64,000 nt of DNA from Paenalcaligenes sp050487225 (GTDB lineage: Bacteria > Pseudomonadota > Gammaproteobacteria > Burkholderiales > Burkholderiaceae_B). The stretch covers positions 233,612 to 297,611 of the forward strand of contig NZ_JBKQGY010000004.1 in NCBI RefSeq assembly GCF_050487225.1, written 5' to 3'. Position 1 is the first letter of the stretch. The number at the start of each line of letters is the position of its first letter. Positions 17,419 through 26,325 of this stretch are shown here, in pieces. Below the pieces are notes generated by a model. It was not told where the DNA came from and made no database searches. It worked only from the letters and a program-made list of their open reading frames with translations. A program made the translations under genes and the position numbers.

Positions 17419-17925
17419 GTCTATGCTCCTATTGAATCAGTGAGGAATAGCTATTGAATGAAATGATTTAAATGGATATGTATAAAACCCTCTTGAAAAT
17501 GGCTGCGCTTTTCCATTGTTTAATTTCAATTAAATAACATCTAAAACCTAAAATCATGAACCCAAGTTATGTAGGGGTTTAAAGTACAAAAAGTACATAA
17601 CTATCGAGATATAACAAGCCAGTAATAAAAATAATTTCTACACACTTAGGTCTATAAGTATAGGGGGATATGTATAAGAAATACCCAACTCCAGCGTATA
17701 AAGATTGATCGCTTGCTTTAGGGTTTCGTTTCGGTTTTTGGTGATAAAAACTCAATTTGGAAAGCAATTTTCTGGCTATTTTCGCTATATAGCAGAAATA
17801 GCAGGTAGAGTAGCCTTGGAAGACAGCTGCAACTACCTGTGGGCTGTCGTGTGATTATTGGGGGCGTGGGTTTGACGCCCCTTCTGTAACCACCTAGTTT
17901 TCGGGCGATCGAGAATACGTTCTAT
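17419..17925. other. AT-rich gap, no gene seen
   Basis: Very AT-rich, no open frame with a plausible ribosome binding site and no recognised RNA or repeat. In satellite elements a replication origin can lie near the replication genes, but no iterons were seen. Confidence 0.4.
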
Positions 17926-19392
17926 TTATCTGTACAATGACGGGATAGCTGGTGAAGTCCCCGTATTCCTTAAGAACTGTATAAGTGGGGGCTTATGGTA
18001 AGGGAAGTACGCAATAGTCCCTTGTGCCGCTAGGTAGTGGAGTGCCAGCTCAAGCTTCTCTTTCTTTCTTAAGCGATTAGGGCCGTACTGCAAAATATGG
18101 GCTCTGGTTACTGTTTGTGGAAAACAGTAGTATGGGTTCCTATAAATCCAGTTTAACAATAGCTCTCCATATTCTTGCCCGAGTTGATAGACTGTTTTTT
18201 CACCAAAAATAGCAGCAAATTCTAACAAGTAATAGCGAGCTAGTTTGCATGCTGCCATAGCTGTTTTTGCGTCAATCTCGGTGTTGGCAGCACCATGCTG
18301 ATATGCATGTAGCAATGCGGCGATGCGAGTGGCATTATTGAGAATCTTTGATCCGGCATCTCGGATATCACTGAGCCATCCAAACTTATTAAGCTGCGGC
18401 TCTACTTCATTGTATAGAGTAGTGAGATGATGACGAGCCTCCGGATTGAAGTTGAGAATCACTTTGGATTGATTGGCTTGATAGTGCATGGATTCCATTG
18501 ACAGTTGTTTGATTCGCTTCTGAAATTGCTTGAGATGTATCTCGTCTAGATCGGAAAGAGCGTGACTGAACCGTTGCCCCTGAGTTGACTCAGGCGCTGT
18601 AACCAACATCCGAGATAAGTATCCCGATAAGCGTAGTAGGTCTCCTTTCTTATCGGAAATGCGCTTTAATACGGCTGGCTGTATCATCAGAGATAGAGTG
18701 AGTCGGCCATTCGTGATGAACGTATCCCCTGTTTTTCTCAGAATGGTGACATTATCACCATCCCACAGTTGGTTGCTGTTACTTATAAAGTCCATGTTTG
18801 TTCTGGTCAATAAGTTCCCAGCATCGCTTGAGTGCAGCGTAATTGCTCGGCCGTCTCCAGCAAGAGACTGGAAGAGAGCGGCTGGGGTGACGTCGGATAA
18901 GATTGAGCGAGTGGACTTGATGGCTCCTGGCTTTTGTTTCTGGTGGGTGCTCAACGCACCTCTCAATTTATCGATCTGGTCTTGATCATCCTGAATGATG
19001 CTTTTTTCCAGCTGCTGGATCAGATGCTTACGTAGTTTCTCCCAAACCAGACTTTCAACTTCCTGGTCAGAGGCTTTCTCAATACCGAAGCTCAGCATGT
19101 TTTTTTCATGCTCAAGCAGGGAGGAGGCTATCAGCTTATCTGTGCTTGTTTTTCGTTCTCCAGACTCTGCGACAACTAGAGTGAACAAACTAACGGGCTG
19201 TGTGGTTCCATACATTGTCTCTACGCCAAAATAGCCTTGTGCTGTTGATGAAAGCGTAGACAGAACCGATGTAGTGATAAGAGGCAAAGGAGACTGTACG
19301 TTGTTGTACACGGCATAAATTGTCTGATTTAAATCAGACGGGAGAGCTTGCAAGGCATCTATGAATACTTGATGGATGCTGTTACTCATCAT
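17926..19392 (-). CDS. DUF3987 (YfjI-like) protein
   Basis: 488 residues. Start at 19392 overlaps the alpA stop (ATGATGA). Near residue 75 lies LFTLVVAESGERKTSTDKL, a P-loop-like motif seen in DUF3987 proteins, followed by a coiled stretch and a helicase/primase-like core (LSDVTPAALFQSLAGDGRAI; SSDAGNLLTRTNMDFI). DUF3987 proteins such as YfjI are encoded by P4-like satellites and are thought to act in replication, but a biochemical role is not established. Neighbours alpA and the Gp2-like gene support this setting. Confidence 0.8.
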   Translation of the reverse strand: MMSNSIHQVFIDALQALPSDLNQTIYAVYNNVQSPLPLITTSVLSTLSSTAQGYFGVETMYGTTQPVSLFTLVVAESGERKTSTDKLIASSLLEHEKNMLSFGIEKASDQEVESLVWEKLRKHLIQQLEKSIIQDDQDQIDKLRGALSTHQKQKPGAIKSTRSILSDVTPAALFQSLAGDGRAITLHSSDAGNLLTRTNMDFISNSNQLWDGDNVTILRKTGDTFITNGRLTLSLMIQPAVLKRISDKKGDLLRLSGYLSRMLVTAPESTQGQRFSHALSDLDEIHLKQFQKRIKQLSMESMHYQANQSKVILNFNPEARHHLTTLYNEVEPQLNKFGWLSDIRDAGSKILNNATRIAALLHAYQHGAANTEIDAKTAMAACKLARYYLLEFAAIFGEKTVYQLGQEYGELLLNWIYRNPYYCFPQTVTRAHILQYGPNRLRKKEKLELALHYLAAQGTIAYFPYHKPPLIQFLRNTGTSPAIPSLYR

Positions 19393-19649
19393 GCTTCTTT
19401 CTCCTGCAGAACAAGAGAGTCTATATAGGCGTATACATCTGCTGCTTTCCAGCCGATAGATCGGGCTGATTTTTTGATGGGTTTAGGGAAGTTGGGTTTG
19501 TAGTATTTGGAATTGGGATTCATGTCTTCATACAGCATGGATTTTGAACGTTGCAGCAGCATGCAGACTTCTTTGATGCACAGTATGCGATAGCCTTCGT
19601 TGAGGGGTAGGTTACTTGCTGAAGCAAGCTGTTTGTGTAAATGGAGCAT
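19389..19649 (-). CDS. alpA: AlpA-family DNA-binding regulator
   Basis: 86 residues; ATG at 19649 follows ACAGGATCT. A winged-helix/MerR-like HTH reads ILCIKEVCMLLQRSKSMLYE then FPKPIKKSARSIGWKAADVY, as in AlpA/excisionase-type regulators. AlpA proteins activate or act as excision factors for P4-like satellites; here alpA is the first gene of the alpA-yfjI-like-yfjJ-like set and is translationally coupled to the next gene. No integrase adjoins this trio. Confidence 0.82.
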   Translation of the reverse strand: MLHLHKQLASASNLPLNEGYRILCIKEVCMLLQRSKSMLYEDMNPNSKYYKPNFPKPIKKSARSIGWKAADVYAYIDSLVLQEKEA

Positions 19650-19976
19650 TGATAGATCCTGTATGGATTACAAGGACTCGGTTCCGAGGAGGTTCCCGAG
19701 GCTAGGTTCATACTGTATTGGAGTGAGGAATCCTTCCCAACCGGAAAGTTGGCGCTATGCTGCAAGCCCTCTAGATTGAACGTAAGTAAGGAGGGTAAGT
19801 GCTACACATCGCTAGGTAGGACGCTGGTTTCGCGTTGATTTCAAAGTGAAATTAAGGGTGAAAGAGGTAAACGCGGATGAATGTCAGTACACTGGTGTTG
19901 CGTGTATCTGTTGGGCTCCGGGGAGTGGGCCAACGATTCTTATTTTGATGGTTTACTACGGTTCTAATGAGAAGCT
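19650..19976. other. Divergent promoter region between alpA and the 605-residue gene
   Basis: 327 bases. A 23-codon frame (19877-19948, MNVSTLVLRVSVGLRGVGQR...) has AGAGGT upstream and could be a leader peptide, but this is weak. No palindromic operator stands out. Confidence 0.35.
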
Positions 19977-21794
19977 ATGGAAGCACTTTCTTTCAGTCCC
20001 AATTCCAATCTGTCAATGCTGAATTTTTTGCATATCCTTGATGACGTACTCGGGTGCTTTGACTCTACCCTTGGTGTTAGAGGGAAGCGTTTGTCTTCTT
20101 ACGGTACCAAGAGAGATTTCTATAGCGACAGCATGAAGCAGCAGTTGCTATTGGCTTTCCTGGGGGAGAGCAGTCTCGAAAGGTTGCAAATTCACTATCC
20201 AGATGAACTTGAGAACACAGAAAAAATTTTCACTCACTTGTTCGAGGTTTTTGAAGAGCTGATTTTTTTTATTCAACGTGAGTATGACTCCTCGCTGTAT
20301 GAAGAAATAGAATTCCTTGGATGGCATTTCGTTTTTTTGTTTATGGTAATCACCGCTCAGGAAATGTCTAAAAGAGCTGATTCATATTTAAAAACGTGTC
20401 CGATTATCTATTTAAATAGGTGTGTCACCGATGTGTTTGAAAATGGTGGAAGAGTATCTAAAGCGATAAGATCAAGTGTGGGCCAGCTTCTCGATGAACT
20501 CAAGGGAGAGCATCAAAAGAGTGTAATTGGTATGTATACGTACCTAAATAAAATTGACGACAAAAAAAATATTTCAGCGTCGTTTTCCTCCGTATGTGAA
20601 CAAGTGGATGATTTGCGTACTGAGCTCAAAGATCTCTATTGGAAGAAAGAGCTAGATTCTTATCAGGTCAGTTTGATAGACGAGTTGCAAGGAGTCTATA
20701 GCTGTTTCCTTGTTTTGGCACGTCTTCAGCGAGTGTATGAGCAGAGTTCTCAAAGGGGAGAAAATCAATTCTTCACGCTTTTAGGGCATTATTTGGAAGT
20801 CTCAGAAGAGGTTTATGCCGCCAAGAAGTTCCCTAAAGATGAAATAAAGGCTTATAAGGGTGATGCTAGGAGTGTTGTAAATCTGAGAGAGATTATTATC
20901 CCGTTTTATGACGGGTTTCATAATTACATTTGGACTGCTAGTCCTTTGGATAGGGCCTCACGTTGTTTGGAGGGGTATAGTGATCTCTATAATGGTTTAT
21001 TTCTTAGTTTGGAAAACGTTAGTTTTGTAGAGGTTGAAGGTTTAATGGATCAGTTGCGATCTTACTCTCCAGCGACGCCGGAGATTGATAGGATCATCAG
21101 TTGTTTGATTTGCATGCAGCATAACGATAGAAAACAGGCTTTCGAGATTGTGTGTGGTTTGACAGATAAACTGAGTGTTTTGCCTTATTCTTTAAGAAAT
21201 TTTGTTTGTCTTCTATATGTTGCTTTGTCTTTGTCAGCCAGCTTCAGGGTTTCGCCAAGAAATCTAGATCGATACGTGAGCATGTTTCTTGAGACTTCAT
21301 TGACGAGGATGGTATATTATGCTGCGATGTGGGGTGATGGTGGAGAGTTAGTTGGCGGTGATTTGGAGAGCCTAGGGGCAGAAAAGGGGTATGTTTTTAA
21401 TGCTGGTCTAGTGGATATGATTGGTAAGTACAATCGATTTATAATTAACAATAATTTCGATTTTGACCTCTTTCTAGTTAATCCATTTTTGAAAATCAAC
21501 GAATTTTTGATTGCTTTTTATGATCGCTATGAAAAGTATAAGAGCCAGCATACAGACGAGGAGTGCGTCAGGCTAGCCTTGACTGGGCTTCAGTCTAAAT
21601 TTAAACGTGCAAAAGCCTCGTTCATTGACTTTGGTTTTAAGGATTTACGAAGTGACTCTCTCATTCATAGGCTAGGCTTATTGGAGGTGGTGGATACATA
21701 TTCAGGCTGCCAAGCGATTGGACGGTTTATCCAGCTGCCTATGTCTAGGAGAGAGTTTATTTTTGAAGAGTGTGAGAATGTGTTTTCCAGCTAA
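19977..21794 (+). CDS. Unrecognised 605-residue protein beside satellite genes
   Basis: Single uninterrupted frame from ATG 19977 with GAGAAG upstream. No known motif seen. It is rich in Phe, Leu and Glu/Asp and looks almost wholly alpha-helical and cytosolic, with a few hydrophobic helices (about 113-130 LGWHFVFLFMVITAQEM; about 400-420) that are too isolated to call membrane spans. Codon use is AT-rich, like the adjacent satellite genes. Its place beside alpA in the opposite orientation is where P4-like satellites carry cargo, often anti-phage genes; a defence role is a guess from position only. Confidence 0.6.
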   Translation: MEALSFSPNSNLSMLNFLHILDDVLGCFDSTLGVRGKRLSSYGTKRDFYSDSMKQQLLLAFLGESSLERLQIHYPDELENTEKIFTHLFEVFEELIFFIQREYDSSLYEEIEFLGWHFVFLFMVITAQEMSKRADSYLKTCPIIYLNRCVTDVFENGGRVSKAIRSSVGQLLDELKGEHQKSVIGMYTYLNKIDDKKNISASFSSVCEQVDDLRTELKDLYWKKELDSYQVSLIDELQGVYSCFLVLARLQRVYEQSSQRGENQFFTLLGHYLEVSEEVYAAKKFPKDEIKAYKGDARSVVNLREIIIPFYDGFHNYIWTASPLDRASRCLEGYSDLYNGLFLSLENVSFVEVEGLMDQLRSYSPATPEIDRIISCLICMQHNDRKQAFEIVCGLTDKLSVLPYSLRNFVCLLYVALSLSASFRVSPRNLDRYVSMFLETSLTRMVYYAAMWGDGGELVGGDLESLGAEKGYVFNAGLVDMIGKYNRFIINNNFDFDLFLVNPFLKINEFLIAFYDRYEKYKSQHTDEECVRLALTGLQSKFKRAKASFIDFGFKDLRSDSLIHRLGLLEVVDTYSGCQAIGRFIQLPMSRREFIFEECENVFSS

Positions 21795-21897
21795 TCTCTA
21801 GTGTGAGGCAAGAGTATCAGGATCCTAGCCTTGTGCCCCATCGATGTTGTTCATACTGGAGAGAAATAGTGGCATGTGACTAGAATGGAGCATGCTT

Positions 21898-22047
21898 ATG
21901 TCCGGGAAGGTTCGAAGTGGTGTGAGTGAAGCCGATATCGTTGCTGGTATTTTTGTTGGTATCCTTGATTCTGGAAAAATAATATACCTTTGTTTTATAA
22001 TGGCTTACGGATCTAATATGGATGACTCCATTCGCCATTGCTTTTAA
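21898..22047 (+). CDS. Possible 49-residue small protein
   Basis: ATG 21898 with GGAG seven bases upstream; open to TAA at 22045-22047. Sequence begins MSGKVRSGVSEADIVAGIFV and has a hydrophobic centre (GILDSGKIIYLCFIMA). It may be a small membrane protein or chance. It lies just before the bidirectional terminator at 22069. No homologue recognised. Confidence 0.3.
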   Translation: MSGKVRSGVSEADIVAGIFVGILDSGKIIYLCFIMAYGSNMDDSIRHCF

Positions 22048-22068
22048 AGCAAATGTCCAGCAAGATTC

Positions 22069-22104
22069 AAAAAGCCCGTAGAACGCAAGTTCTACGGGCT
22101 TTTT
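22069..22104. terminator. Strong bidirectional rho-independent terminator
   Basis: Twelve-pair stem AGCCCGTAGAAC / GTTCTACGGGCT closed by a GCAA tetraloop and flanked by A-run and T-run on the two sides. Separates the plus-strand genes at 19977-22047 from the minus-strand AAA operon ending at 22247. Confidence 0.93.
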
Positions 22105-22246
22105 CCATTCTACATAGGGCTAATGTTTGATTCATAACATGGCGCTATGGTTCTTGCCTGCAGAAAGATTGCTGATAATTGTGGGTTTGCTAGCGATACA
22201 GAAGGCATTGCGACGCAGAGGAAGCGTGGCAATGCCTTTTTAAGTC

Positions 22247-23803
22247 TTAGCCTAGTACCTGACGTCGTGGGCGGCCTTGTACGGCTGACATACCGCCTAT
22301 AGGTAATCCAGAGGCTGGTACAGCTCTTTCTCGTCCCCATGTTCGAATGCTTTCTATCTGTTCTGGTGCTGTTTTAGAGAGAGGCACCACATTTAAAAAG
22401 CTTTTACGGAATAGTTCTGGTGTGACACTGTTATCGCCATTGAGATAGGCTTCTTTCACTACCTCTCTAACCGCTGCCTCTAAGTCTGAACCAGCAAAAC
22501 CCTCAGATAACTCAACCAATTCTTCCATCAGTTCTGGTGACTGAGAGGTTTTTAAGCCGCGTTGAATATATATGTCGATAATGTCGCGACGCTCGGTTGG
22601 AGTGGGCAGATCCACAAAGAAAAGCTCATCAAAACGACCACGACGTAGTAGTTCAGGTGGGAGCATTGAAACATCATTTGCTGTAGCCACGACAAACACC
22701 CTAGCACTGGCTTCTTGTAACCAGTACAGGAATTGGCCCACTAAGCGCGTGGAGGTACCCCCATCGCCGCCACCTTGTCCTGCTCCTGCTAACCCTTTCT
22801 CTATTTCATCAATCCATAAAATACATGGTGAAACGTGGTCAGCGGTTGCCAGTGCATCTTTGAGTCGTGACTCACTTTGCCCTAAATATTGGCCATGAAT
22901 AGTGGATAAGTCCAACCTATACAAAGGCAGATTCCATGTGGCTGCGATGGCTTTAGCGGATAGTGACTTACCGCAACCGGGTACGCCTACGAGCAATACG
23001 CCACGAGGAGGGCGGATACCGCGCTCACGTAAATCTGCCGTCAATAGTGGACGTTCTTTATCCAACCATGATTTCAACCCGCCTAAACCGCCCACGCTTA
23101 GTGAGCTGCCGCGTACGTTAACTCGTTCAATACCACTAATGTCAGCAAAGATACGGTCTTTGGCATGCATGAGCTCTACCATGTCAGCCTTAGTAATACT
23201 GCCGTTAGCTAACAAGGTGGCAATAATGTTTTCTGCTTCTATACGAGTGATACCAGCAAGAATTGCAGCGGCTTGACGCACATCGTCGGCATCCCACTCT
23301 ATAGGAAAATGTCCCCTGTAGGCATCCAAGTTCTCACGAATGATTTCGTGCATTTCATCTTCACTGGGTGCTGACAGTGTGAGTGCCATGCCCGCACGCT
23401 GTAGTTGGCCCCATACAGGTTTAGTGGTGATGACAATAATGGTGCCGCTATGCTCTGCCGCCAACATTACTACATCTAACAAATGCCTTGCTGAGGCTGT
23501 ATCGTCCTCAATATCCGACACTTCAGTCAGTATGCAGGAGAGGTTTTGGCGCTGTGCGAATTGTTGACTAAAGAAATCCACAGCTCCTGTCACTGAGCGA
23601 TCTTCATTTAAGGTTCGGCCACTCAGTAGTTCTCGTGTCCCTTGTGAAAGCGTATGCATATATGCAGGAGCGTTCAGCGGGCTAATCACCTCACGAATGA
23701 GCTCTAAGACGCGACTACGCTCTGCACTGCGAATAGATATAAAAGGAATACGCGCCTTCAAATAACGCGTCAAGGTTGCTTTAAACTCTGTGGTATCACT
23801 CAT
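22247..23803 (-). CDS. Ycf46-like AAA+ ATPase
   Basis: 518 residues. The N-terminal 230 residues resemble an inactive AAA-like domain (LKARIPFISIRSAERSRVLE). The C-terminal AAA+ domain has Walker A GVPGCGKS (273-280), Walker B CILWIDEIEK with Asp332 and Glu333, sensor and second region of homology VVATANDVSMLPPELLRRG with arginine finger candidates Arg387, Arg388 and Arg390. No HExxH protease motif, so this is not FtsH despite similarity in the ATPase core; the layout matches Ycf46-type proteins. Last gene of a five-gene minus-strand operon; it starts 6 bases after the preceding stop. Substrate unknown. Confidence 0.85.
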   Translation of the reverse strand: MSDTTEFKATLTRYLKARIPFISIRSAERSRVLELIREVISPLNAPAYMHTLSQGTRELLSGRTLNEDRSVTGAVDFFSQQFAQRQNLSCILTEVSDIEDDTASARHLLDVVMLAAEHSGTIIVITTKPVWGQLQRAGMALTLSAPSEDEMHEIIRENLDAYRGHFPIEWDADDVRQAAAILAGITRIEAENIIATLLANGSITKADMVELMHAKDRIFADISGIERVNVRGSSLSVGGLGGLKSWLDKERPLLTADLRERGIRPPRGVLLVGVPGCGKSLSAKAIAATWNLPLYRLDLSTIHGQYLGQSESRLKDALATADHVSPCILWIDEIEKGLAGAGQGGGDGGTSTRLVGQFLYWLQEASARVFVVATANDVSMLPPELLRRGRFDELFFVDLPTPTERRDIIDIYIQRGLKTSQSPELMEELVELSEGFAGSDLEAAVREVVKEAYLNGDNSVTPELFRKSFLNVVPLSKTAPEQIESIRTWGRERAVPASGLPIGGMSAVQGRPRRQVLG

Positions 23804-23809
23804 TGGGAA

Positions 23810-24373
23810 TCAACTTAGGATGTTTCGTCGTCGGATGCCGCCAGACAATGGAGTAGTGTTGGATGAGAGGGTCGCAGGCGTAACGGTAGTACGCTCAATG
23901 GAGGACTCTATCACGGAGCTTTCATAACGACTTAAATTGTTATTACGAAGGACCACAGCCAACCTGCCAGTACGGTCTGTTTTTGCGCTGTCCTCTAAGG
24001 AGGTTTGCGCGCGTTGTGCAAATTTTCGCACTTCATCTGATAGGTGCGTTCGCAAGGTTTCAGGAAAGCTCTGAACGTGAGCTAAACGGTGTAGAAAAGC
24101 GAGACTTTTTCGTGCATTGAGAATGGCACGAACCACGCCTGACTCATCAGAGCTACGCTGTAAATCGCGGGTTAGTAAGTCTGAACAGCGGCTAAGCCGA
24201 GTATTAAATTCCTCGGCTAACCGTTTAGAGAATAACGACACTACCCCACCCACCAAGGCCAGACTACCTTGACTCATGCTCATCAAACATGCCTCATCGT
24301 GATTGCCTGTCGCTAATAGCTCTAGACACTCACTCCACTGCGCATAGGTTTGCAAGGTTACCGTATTGCTCAT
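23810..24373 (-). CDS. Hypothetical protein of the AAA operon (187 residues)
   Basis: Start set at ATG 24373, which overlaps the stop of the upstream gene (ATGA), so the two are probably translationally coupled. The N-terminal part has a short hydrophobic stretch (about 34-47, GSLALVGGVVSLFS) and then amphipathic helices (ARKSLAFLHRLAHVQSFPET). The C-terminus is Ser/Thr-rich and ends in GGIRRRNILS. No family recognised. The hydrophobic helix could tether it to a membrane or to the 575-residue partner. Confidence 0.65.
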   Translation of the reverse strand: MSNTVTLQTYAQWSECLELLATGNHDEACLMSMSQGSLALVGGVVSLFSKRLAEEFNTRLSRCSDLLTRDLQRSSDESGVVRAILNARKSLAFLHRLAHVQSFPETLRTHLSDEVRKFAQRAQTSLEDSAKTDRTGRLAVVLRNNNLSRYESSVIESSIERTTVTPATLSSNTTPLSGGIRRRNILS

Positions 24374-24570
24374 GATCGTTGACGACGTACGAATGCTGTA
24401 GCAGGTAATAAGTCCCAATCAGGTAAGGCACCCGCTAAGGCGTCTTGGTTTGCGGGTAGCATGGCTGGTTGCGGTGCGGCTGTACTCTGCACGCTTTCCT
24501 GAGAGGTGTGTTTGATAGGATCTTGCTGATCTGTATTGGTTTCTGTATCGGTATGAATTTGACGAACCAT
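24370..24570 (-). CDS. Small hydrophilic protein of the AAA operon
   Basis: 66 residues from ATG 24570. The N-terminal two thirds are Gln/Thr/Pro-rich and probably disordered. The C-terminus ALPDWDLLPATAFVRRQRS is the only structured-looking part. A terminal DWDLLP-x(3)-FVRR stretch reads like a short docking motif for a partner, possibly the ATPase encoded in the same operon. Overlaps the next gene by four bases. Too small for a confident assignment, but operon position supports a real gene. Confidence 0.55.
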   Translation of the reverse strand: MVRQIHTDTETNTDQQDPIKHTSQESVQSTAAPQPAMLPANQDALAGALPDWDLLPATAFVRRQRS

Positions 24571-24582
24571 GATAATGACTCT

Positions 24583-26310
24583 TTACGCTGGATTCATGAC
24601 ACGACGAACCGCATCATAGGAAGATAAAACGTGTTGTTCTGGGCTGATGCTTTCAACAAAAGTTTGCACTTTCTCTGCATAGGCGTCTCGGGCCTCTATA
24701 TCACGCCGGAACTCCACAACCTCTGCTATGCAAGCTCGTAAAACACCGCTTGCTTCCTGACGGAGTTTTGCGTAATTAGCGCGAATTTTTACGCGTTGAG
24801 ATTCCAGTCCGCGGTAAGCGAAAAACACCCATAATAAGCAAGCAACTCCTATTAACAAGGCTATTCCACCATAGGACAATGCACCCACCACTAGCAATGC
24901 ACCAACAGCACCTGCAATCCAGTGTGTGGGGCGGAATTTCACCTCTTTAAGCGCTGCTGCCTCTCGTTGTTCAATGGTGTTATCCAAACTGCGCAGTAAC
25001 TCCGCCTCGTTTTCACCATTTTGGGTGATACCGCTCCAGGTGTCGTTTACACCAATATCCATGCTAACTTCGACATCCACTGGTACCGCTTGGCGCACTG
25101 TGGCAGTAATGTCAGCATGGCCATCTAAAATCCAATCACGTGAGTGAGCAACTGCAAATCGTTGGGTGGCGCGTGTGACATGCGACATCTCAGGATACAT
25201 GGCGGCGTTAGTGAGCAATTGTGTGAAGTCAACCTCAGACTCTAATGCCACACTTTGTTGATCGAAGCGTTGCTCGGCTACACGGCGATCACCGCCTTCT
25301 TCAATAATCAGATTTACTCTTCGTTCCTCACGGCGCAATGGCAGTTCTTCTTCGTCGAAACTGCTCACGAGTTTTGTGAGTAAGTCGTCGACGGCAATCA
25401 ACACACTGTTCGCAGGACGAATTTCGCCGTCAAAGATGGTTTCAAAGTGTTTTAATACGCATTCCTGCATGGCCATGTTATTTATTGTTTGATTCAACGT
25501 TGGCCATGTACTGCTGTAACGTTGCAGATGTGGATAGCTACCTGCGTAATCATTGTTAGGTGTCTTAGAGCTTAAGGCTAAGCTCCATTGCTTGCGCTGG
25601 CCCTCGGCAAACCCTACTTGCTCTGATAACTCTGCAATCCATGCCTCAATGCGCTTATCGCACTGCATTGTTACATTGGTGCCGAAAATCCCATTCGCCA
25701 GTGCATCAATCATGATCACTGTTTGTCTATTTAGTTCGTAAGGATTTTGTAAACCGAAATAACGATCTAACCACGTTAGGTTTAAATCATTACGGTCTGC
25801 TCTACGAGCAATAAGTCCAAAGAATAGAGAAGTTTTTTCATCGTCTCGGCGTATGGCTTCTGCTAAAGCTCGCTCTGCCAATGGGCGGTTATCACTTAAC
25901 CATGCTGACAAAGCCACCAGTGCTGGAGCTAACCAGTAGCGCGGTGCTGAGATGATGTGTTCTTCTGTCGCACCGCGTAAGGTTTCTTGGCGTACAAGTT
26001 GAATATCAGAGGCTTGCAGAATACCTGTAGCTTGACGTCGAACTACCCCATAATGCGTAAACTTGTTATCCAACTCTTGGCGGATTTTAACCAGGCGAGT
26101 TTCTGCTAAAGCAACTTCTTTAGCACGCCCGTCTTTTTCAATAAAATCCTGAATCAGTTGCTCTAATCTCGCCAACTCGGAACGGGTATCGCTCAACTCC
26201 TGACCTACGGTATGTACTTGCCCTGATACCACACCAATATCACTACTTAGACTTCGTAGTGTATTAAAAATATTGCTAAGGTCTGCTGCTTGAATAATAC
26301 GATCAGACAT
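24583..26310 (-). CDS. Coiled-coil membrane protein of the AAA operon
   Basis: 575 residues. N-terminal coiled coil (about 15-85, VHTVGQELSDTRSELARLEQ), a large helical middle (about 110-450), and a membrane hairpin at about 463-499 (two close spans with a short SYGG turn). A charged C-terminal helix follows (LESQRVKIRANYAKLRQEA). No signal peptide, so most of the protein faces the cytoplasm. No known family. It is the largest non-ATPase product of the operon and the obvious candidate for a membrane-anchored partner or target of the ATPase. Confidence 0.7.
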   Translation of the reverse strand: MSDRIIQAADLSNIFNTLRSLSSDIGVVSGQVHTVGQELSDTRSELARLEQLIQDFIEKDGRAKEVALAETRLVKIRQELDNKFTHYGVVRRQATGILQASDIQLVRQETLRGATEEHIISAPRYWLAPALVALSAWLSDNRPLAERALAEAIRRDDEKTSLFFGLIARRADRNDLNLTWLDRYFGLQNPYELNRQTVIMIDALANGIFGTNVTMQCDKRIEAWIAELSEQVGFAEGQRKQWSLALSSKTPNNDYAGSYPHLQRYSSTWPTLNQTINNMAMQECVLKHFETIFDGEIRPANSVLIAVDDLLTKLVSSFDEEELPLRREERRVNLIIEEGGDRRVAEQRFDQQSVALESEVDFTQLLTNAAMYPEMSHVTRATQRFAVAHSRDWILDGHADITATVRQAVPVDVEVSMDIGVNDTWSGITQNGENEAELLRSLDNTIEQREAAALKEVKFRPTHWIAGAVGALLVVGALSYGGIALLIGVACLLWVFFAYRGLESQRVKIRANYAKLRQEASGVLRACIAEVVEFRRDIEARDAYAEKVQTFVESISPEQHVLSSYDAVRRVMNPA

Positions 26311-26325
26311 GTCGTTCCAAATAGG

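Noticed and set aside
17579..17767. Minus-strand frame of 62 codons in the AT-rich gap
   Set aside because: No ribosome binding site and a sequence typical of AT-rich chance translation.
22247..23803. FtsH protease
   Set aside because: The ATPase core is FtsH-like, but no HExxH zinc-protease domain follows and no N-terminal membrane spans exist.
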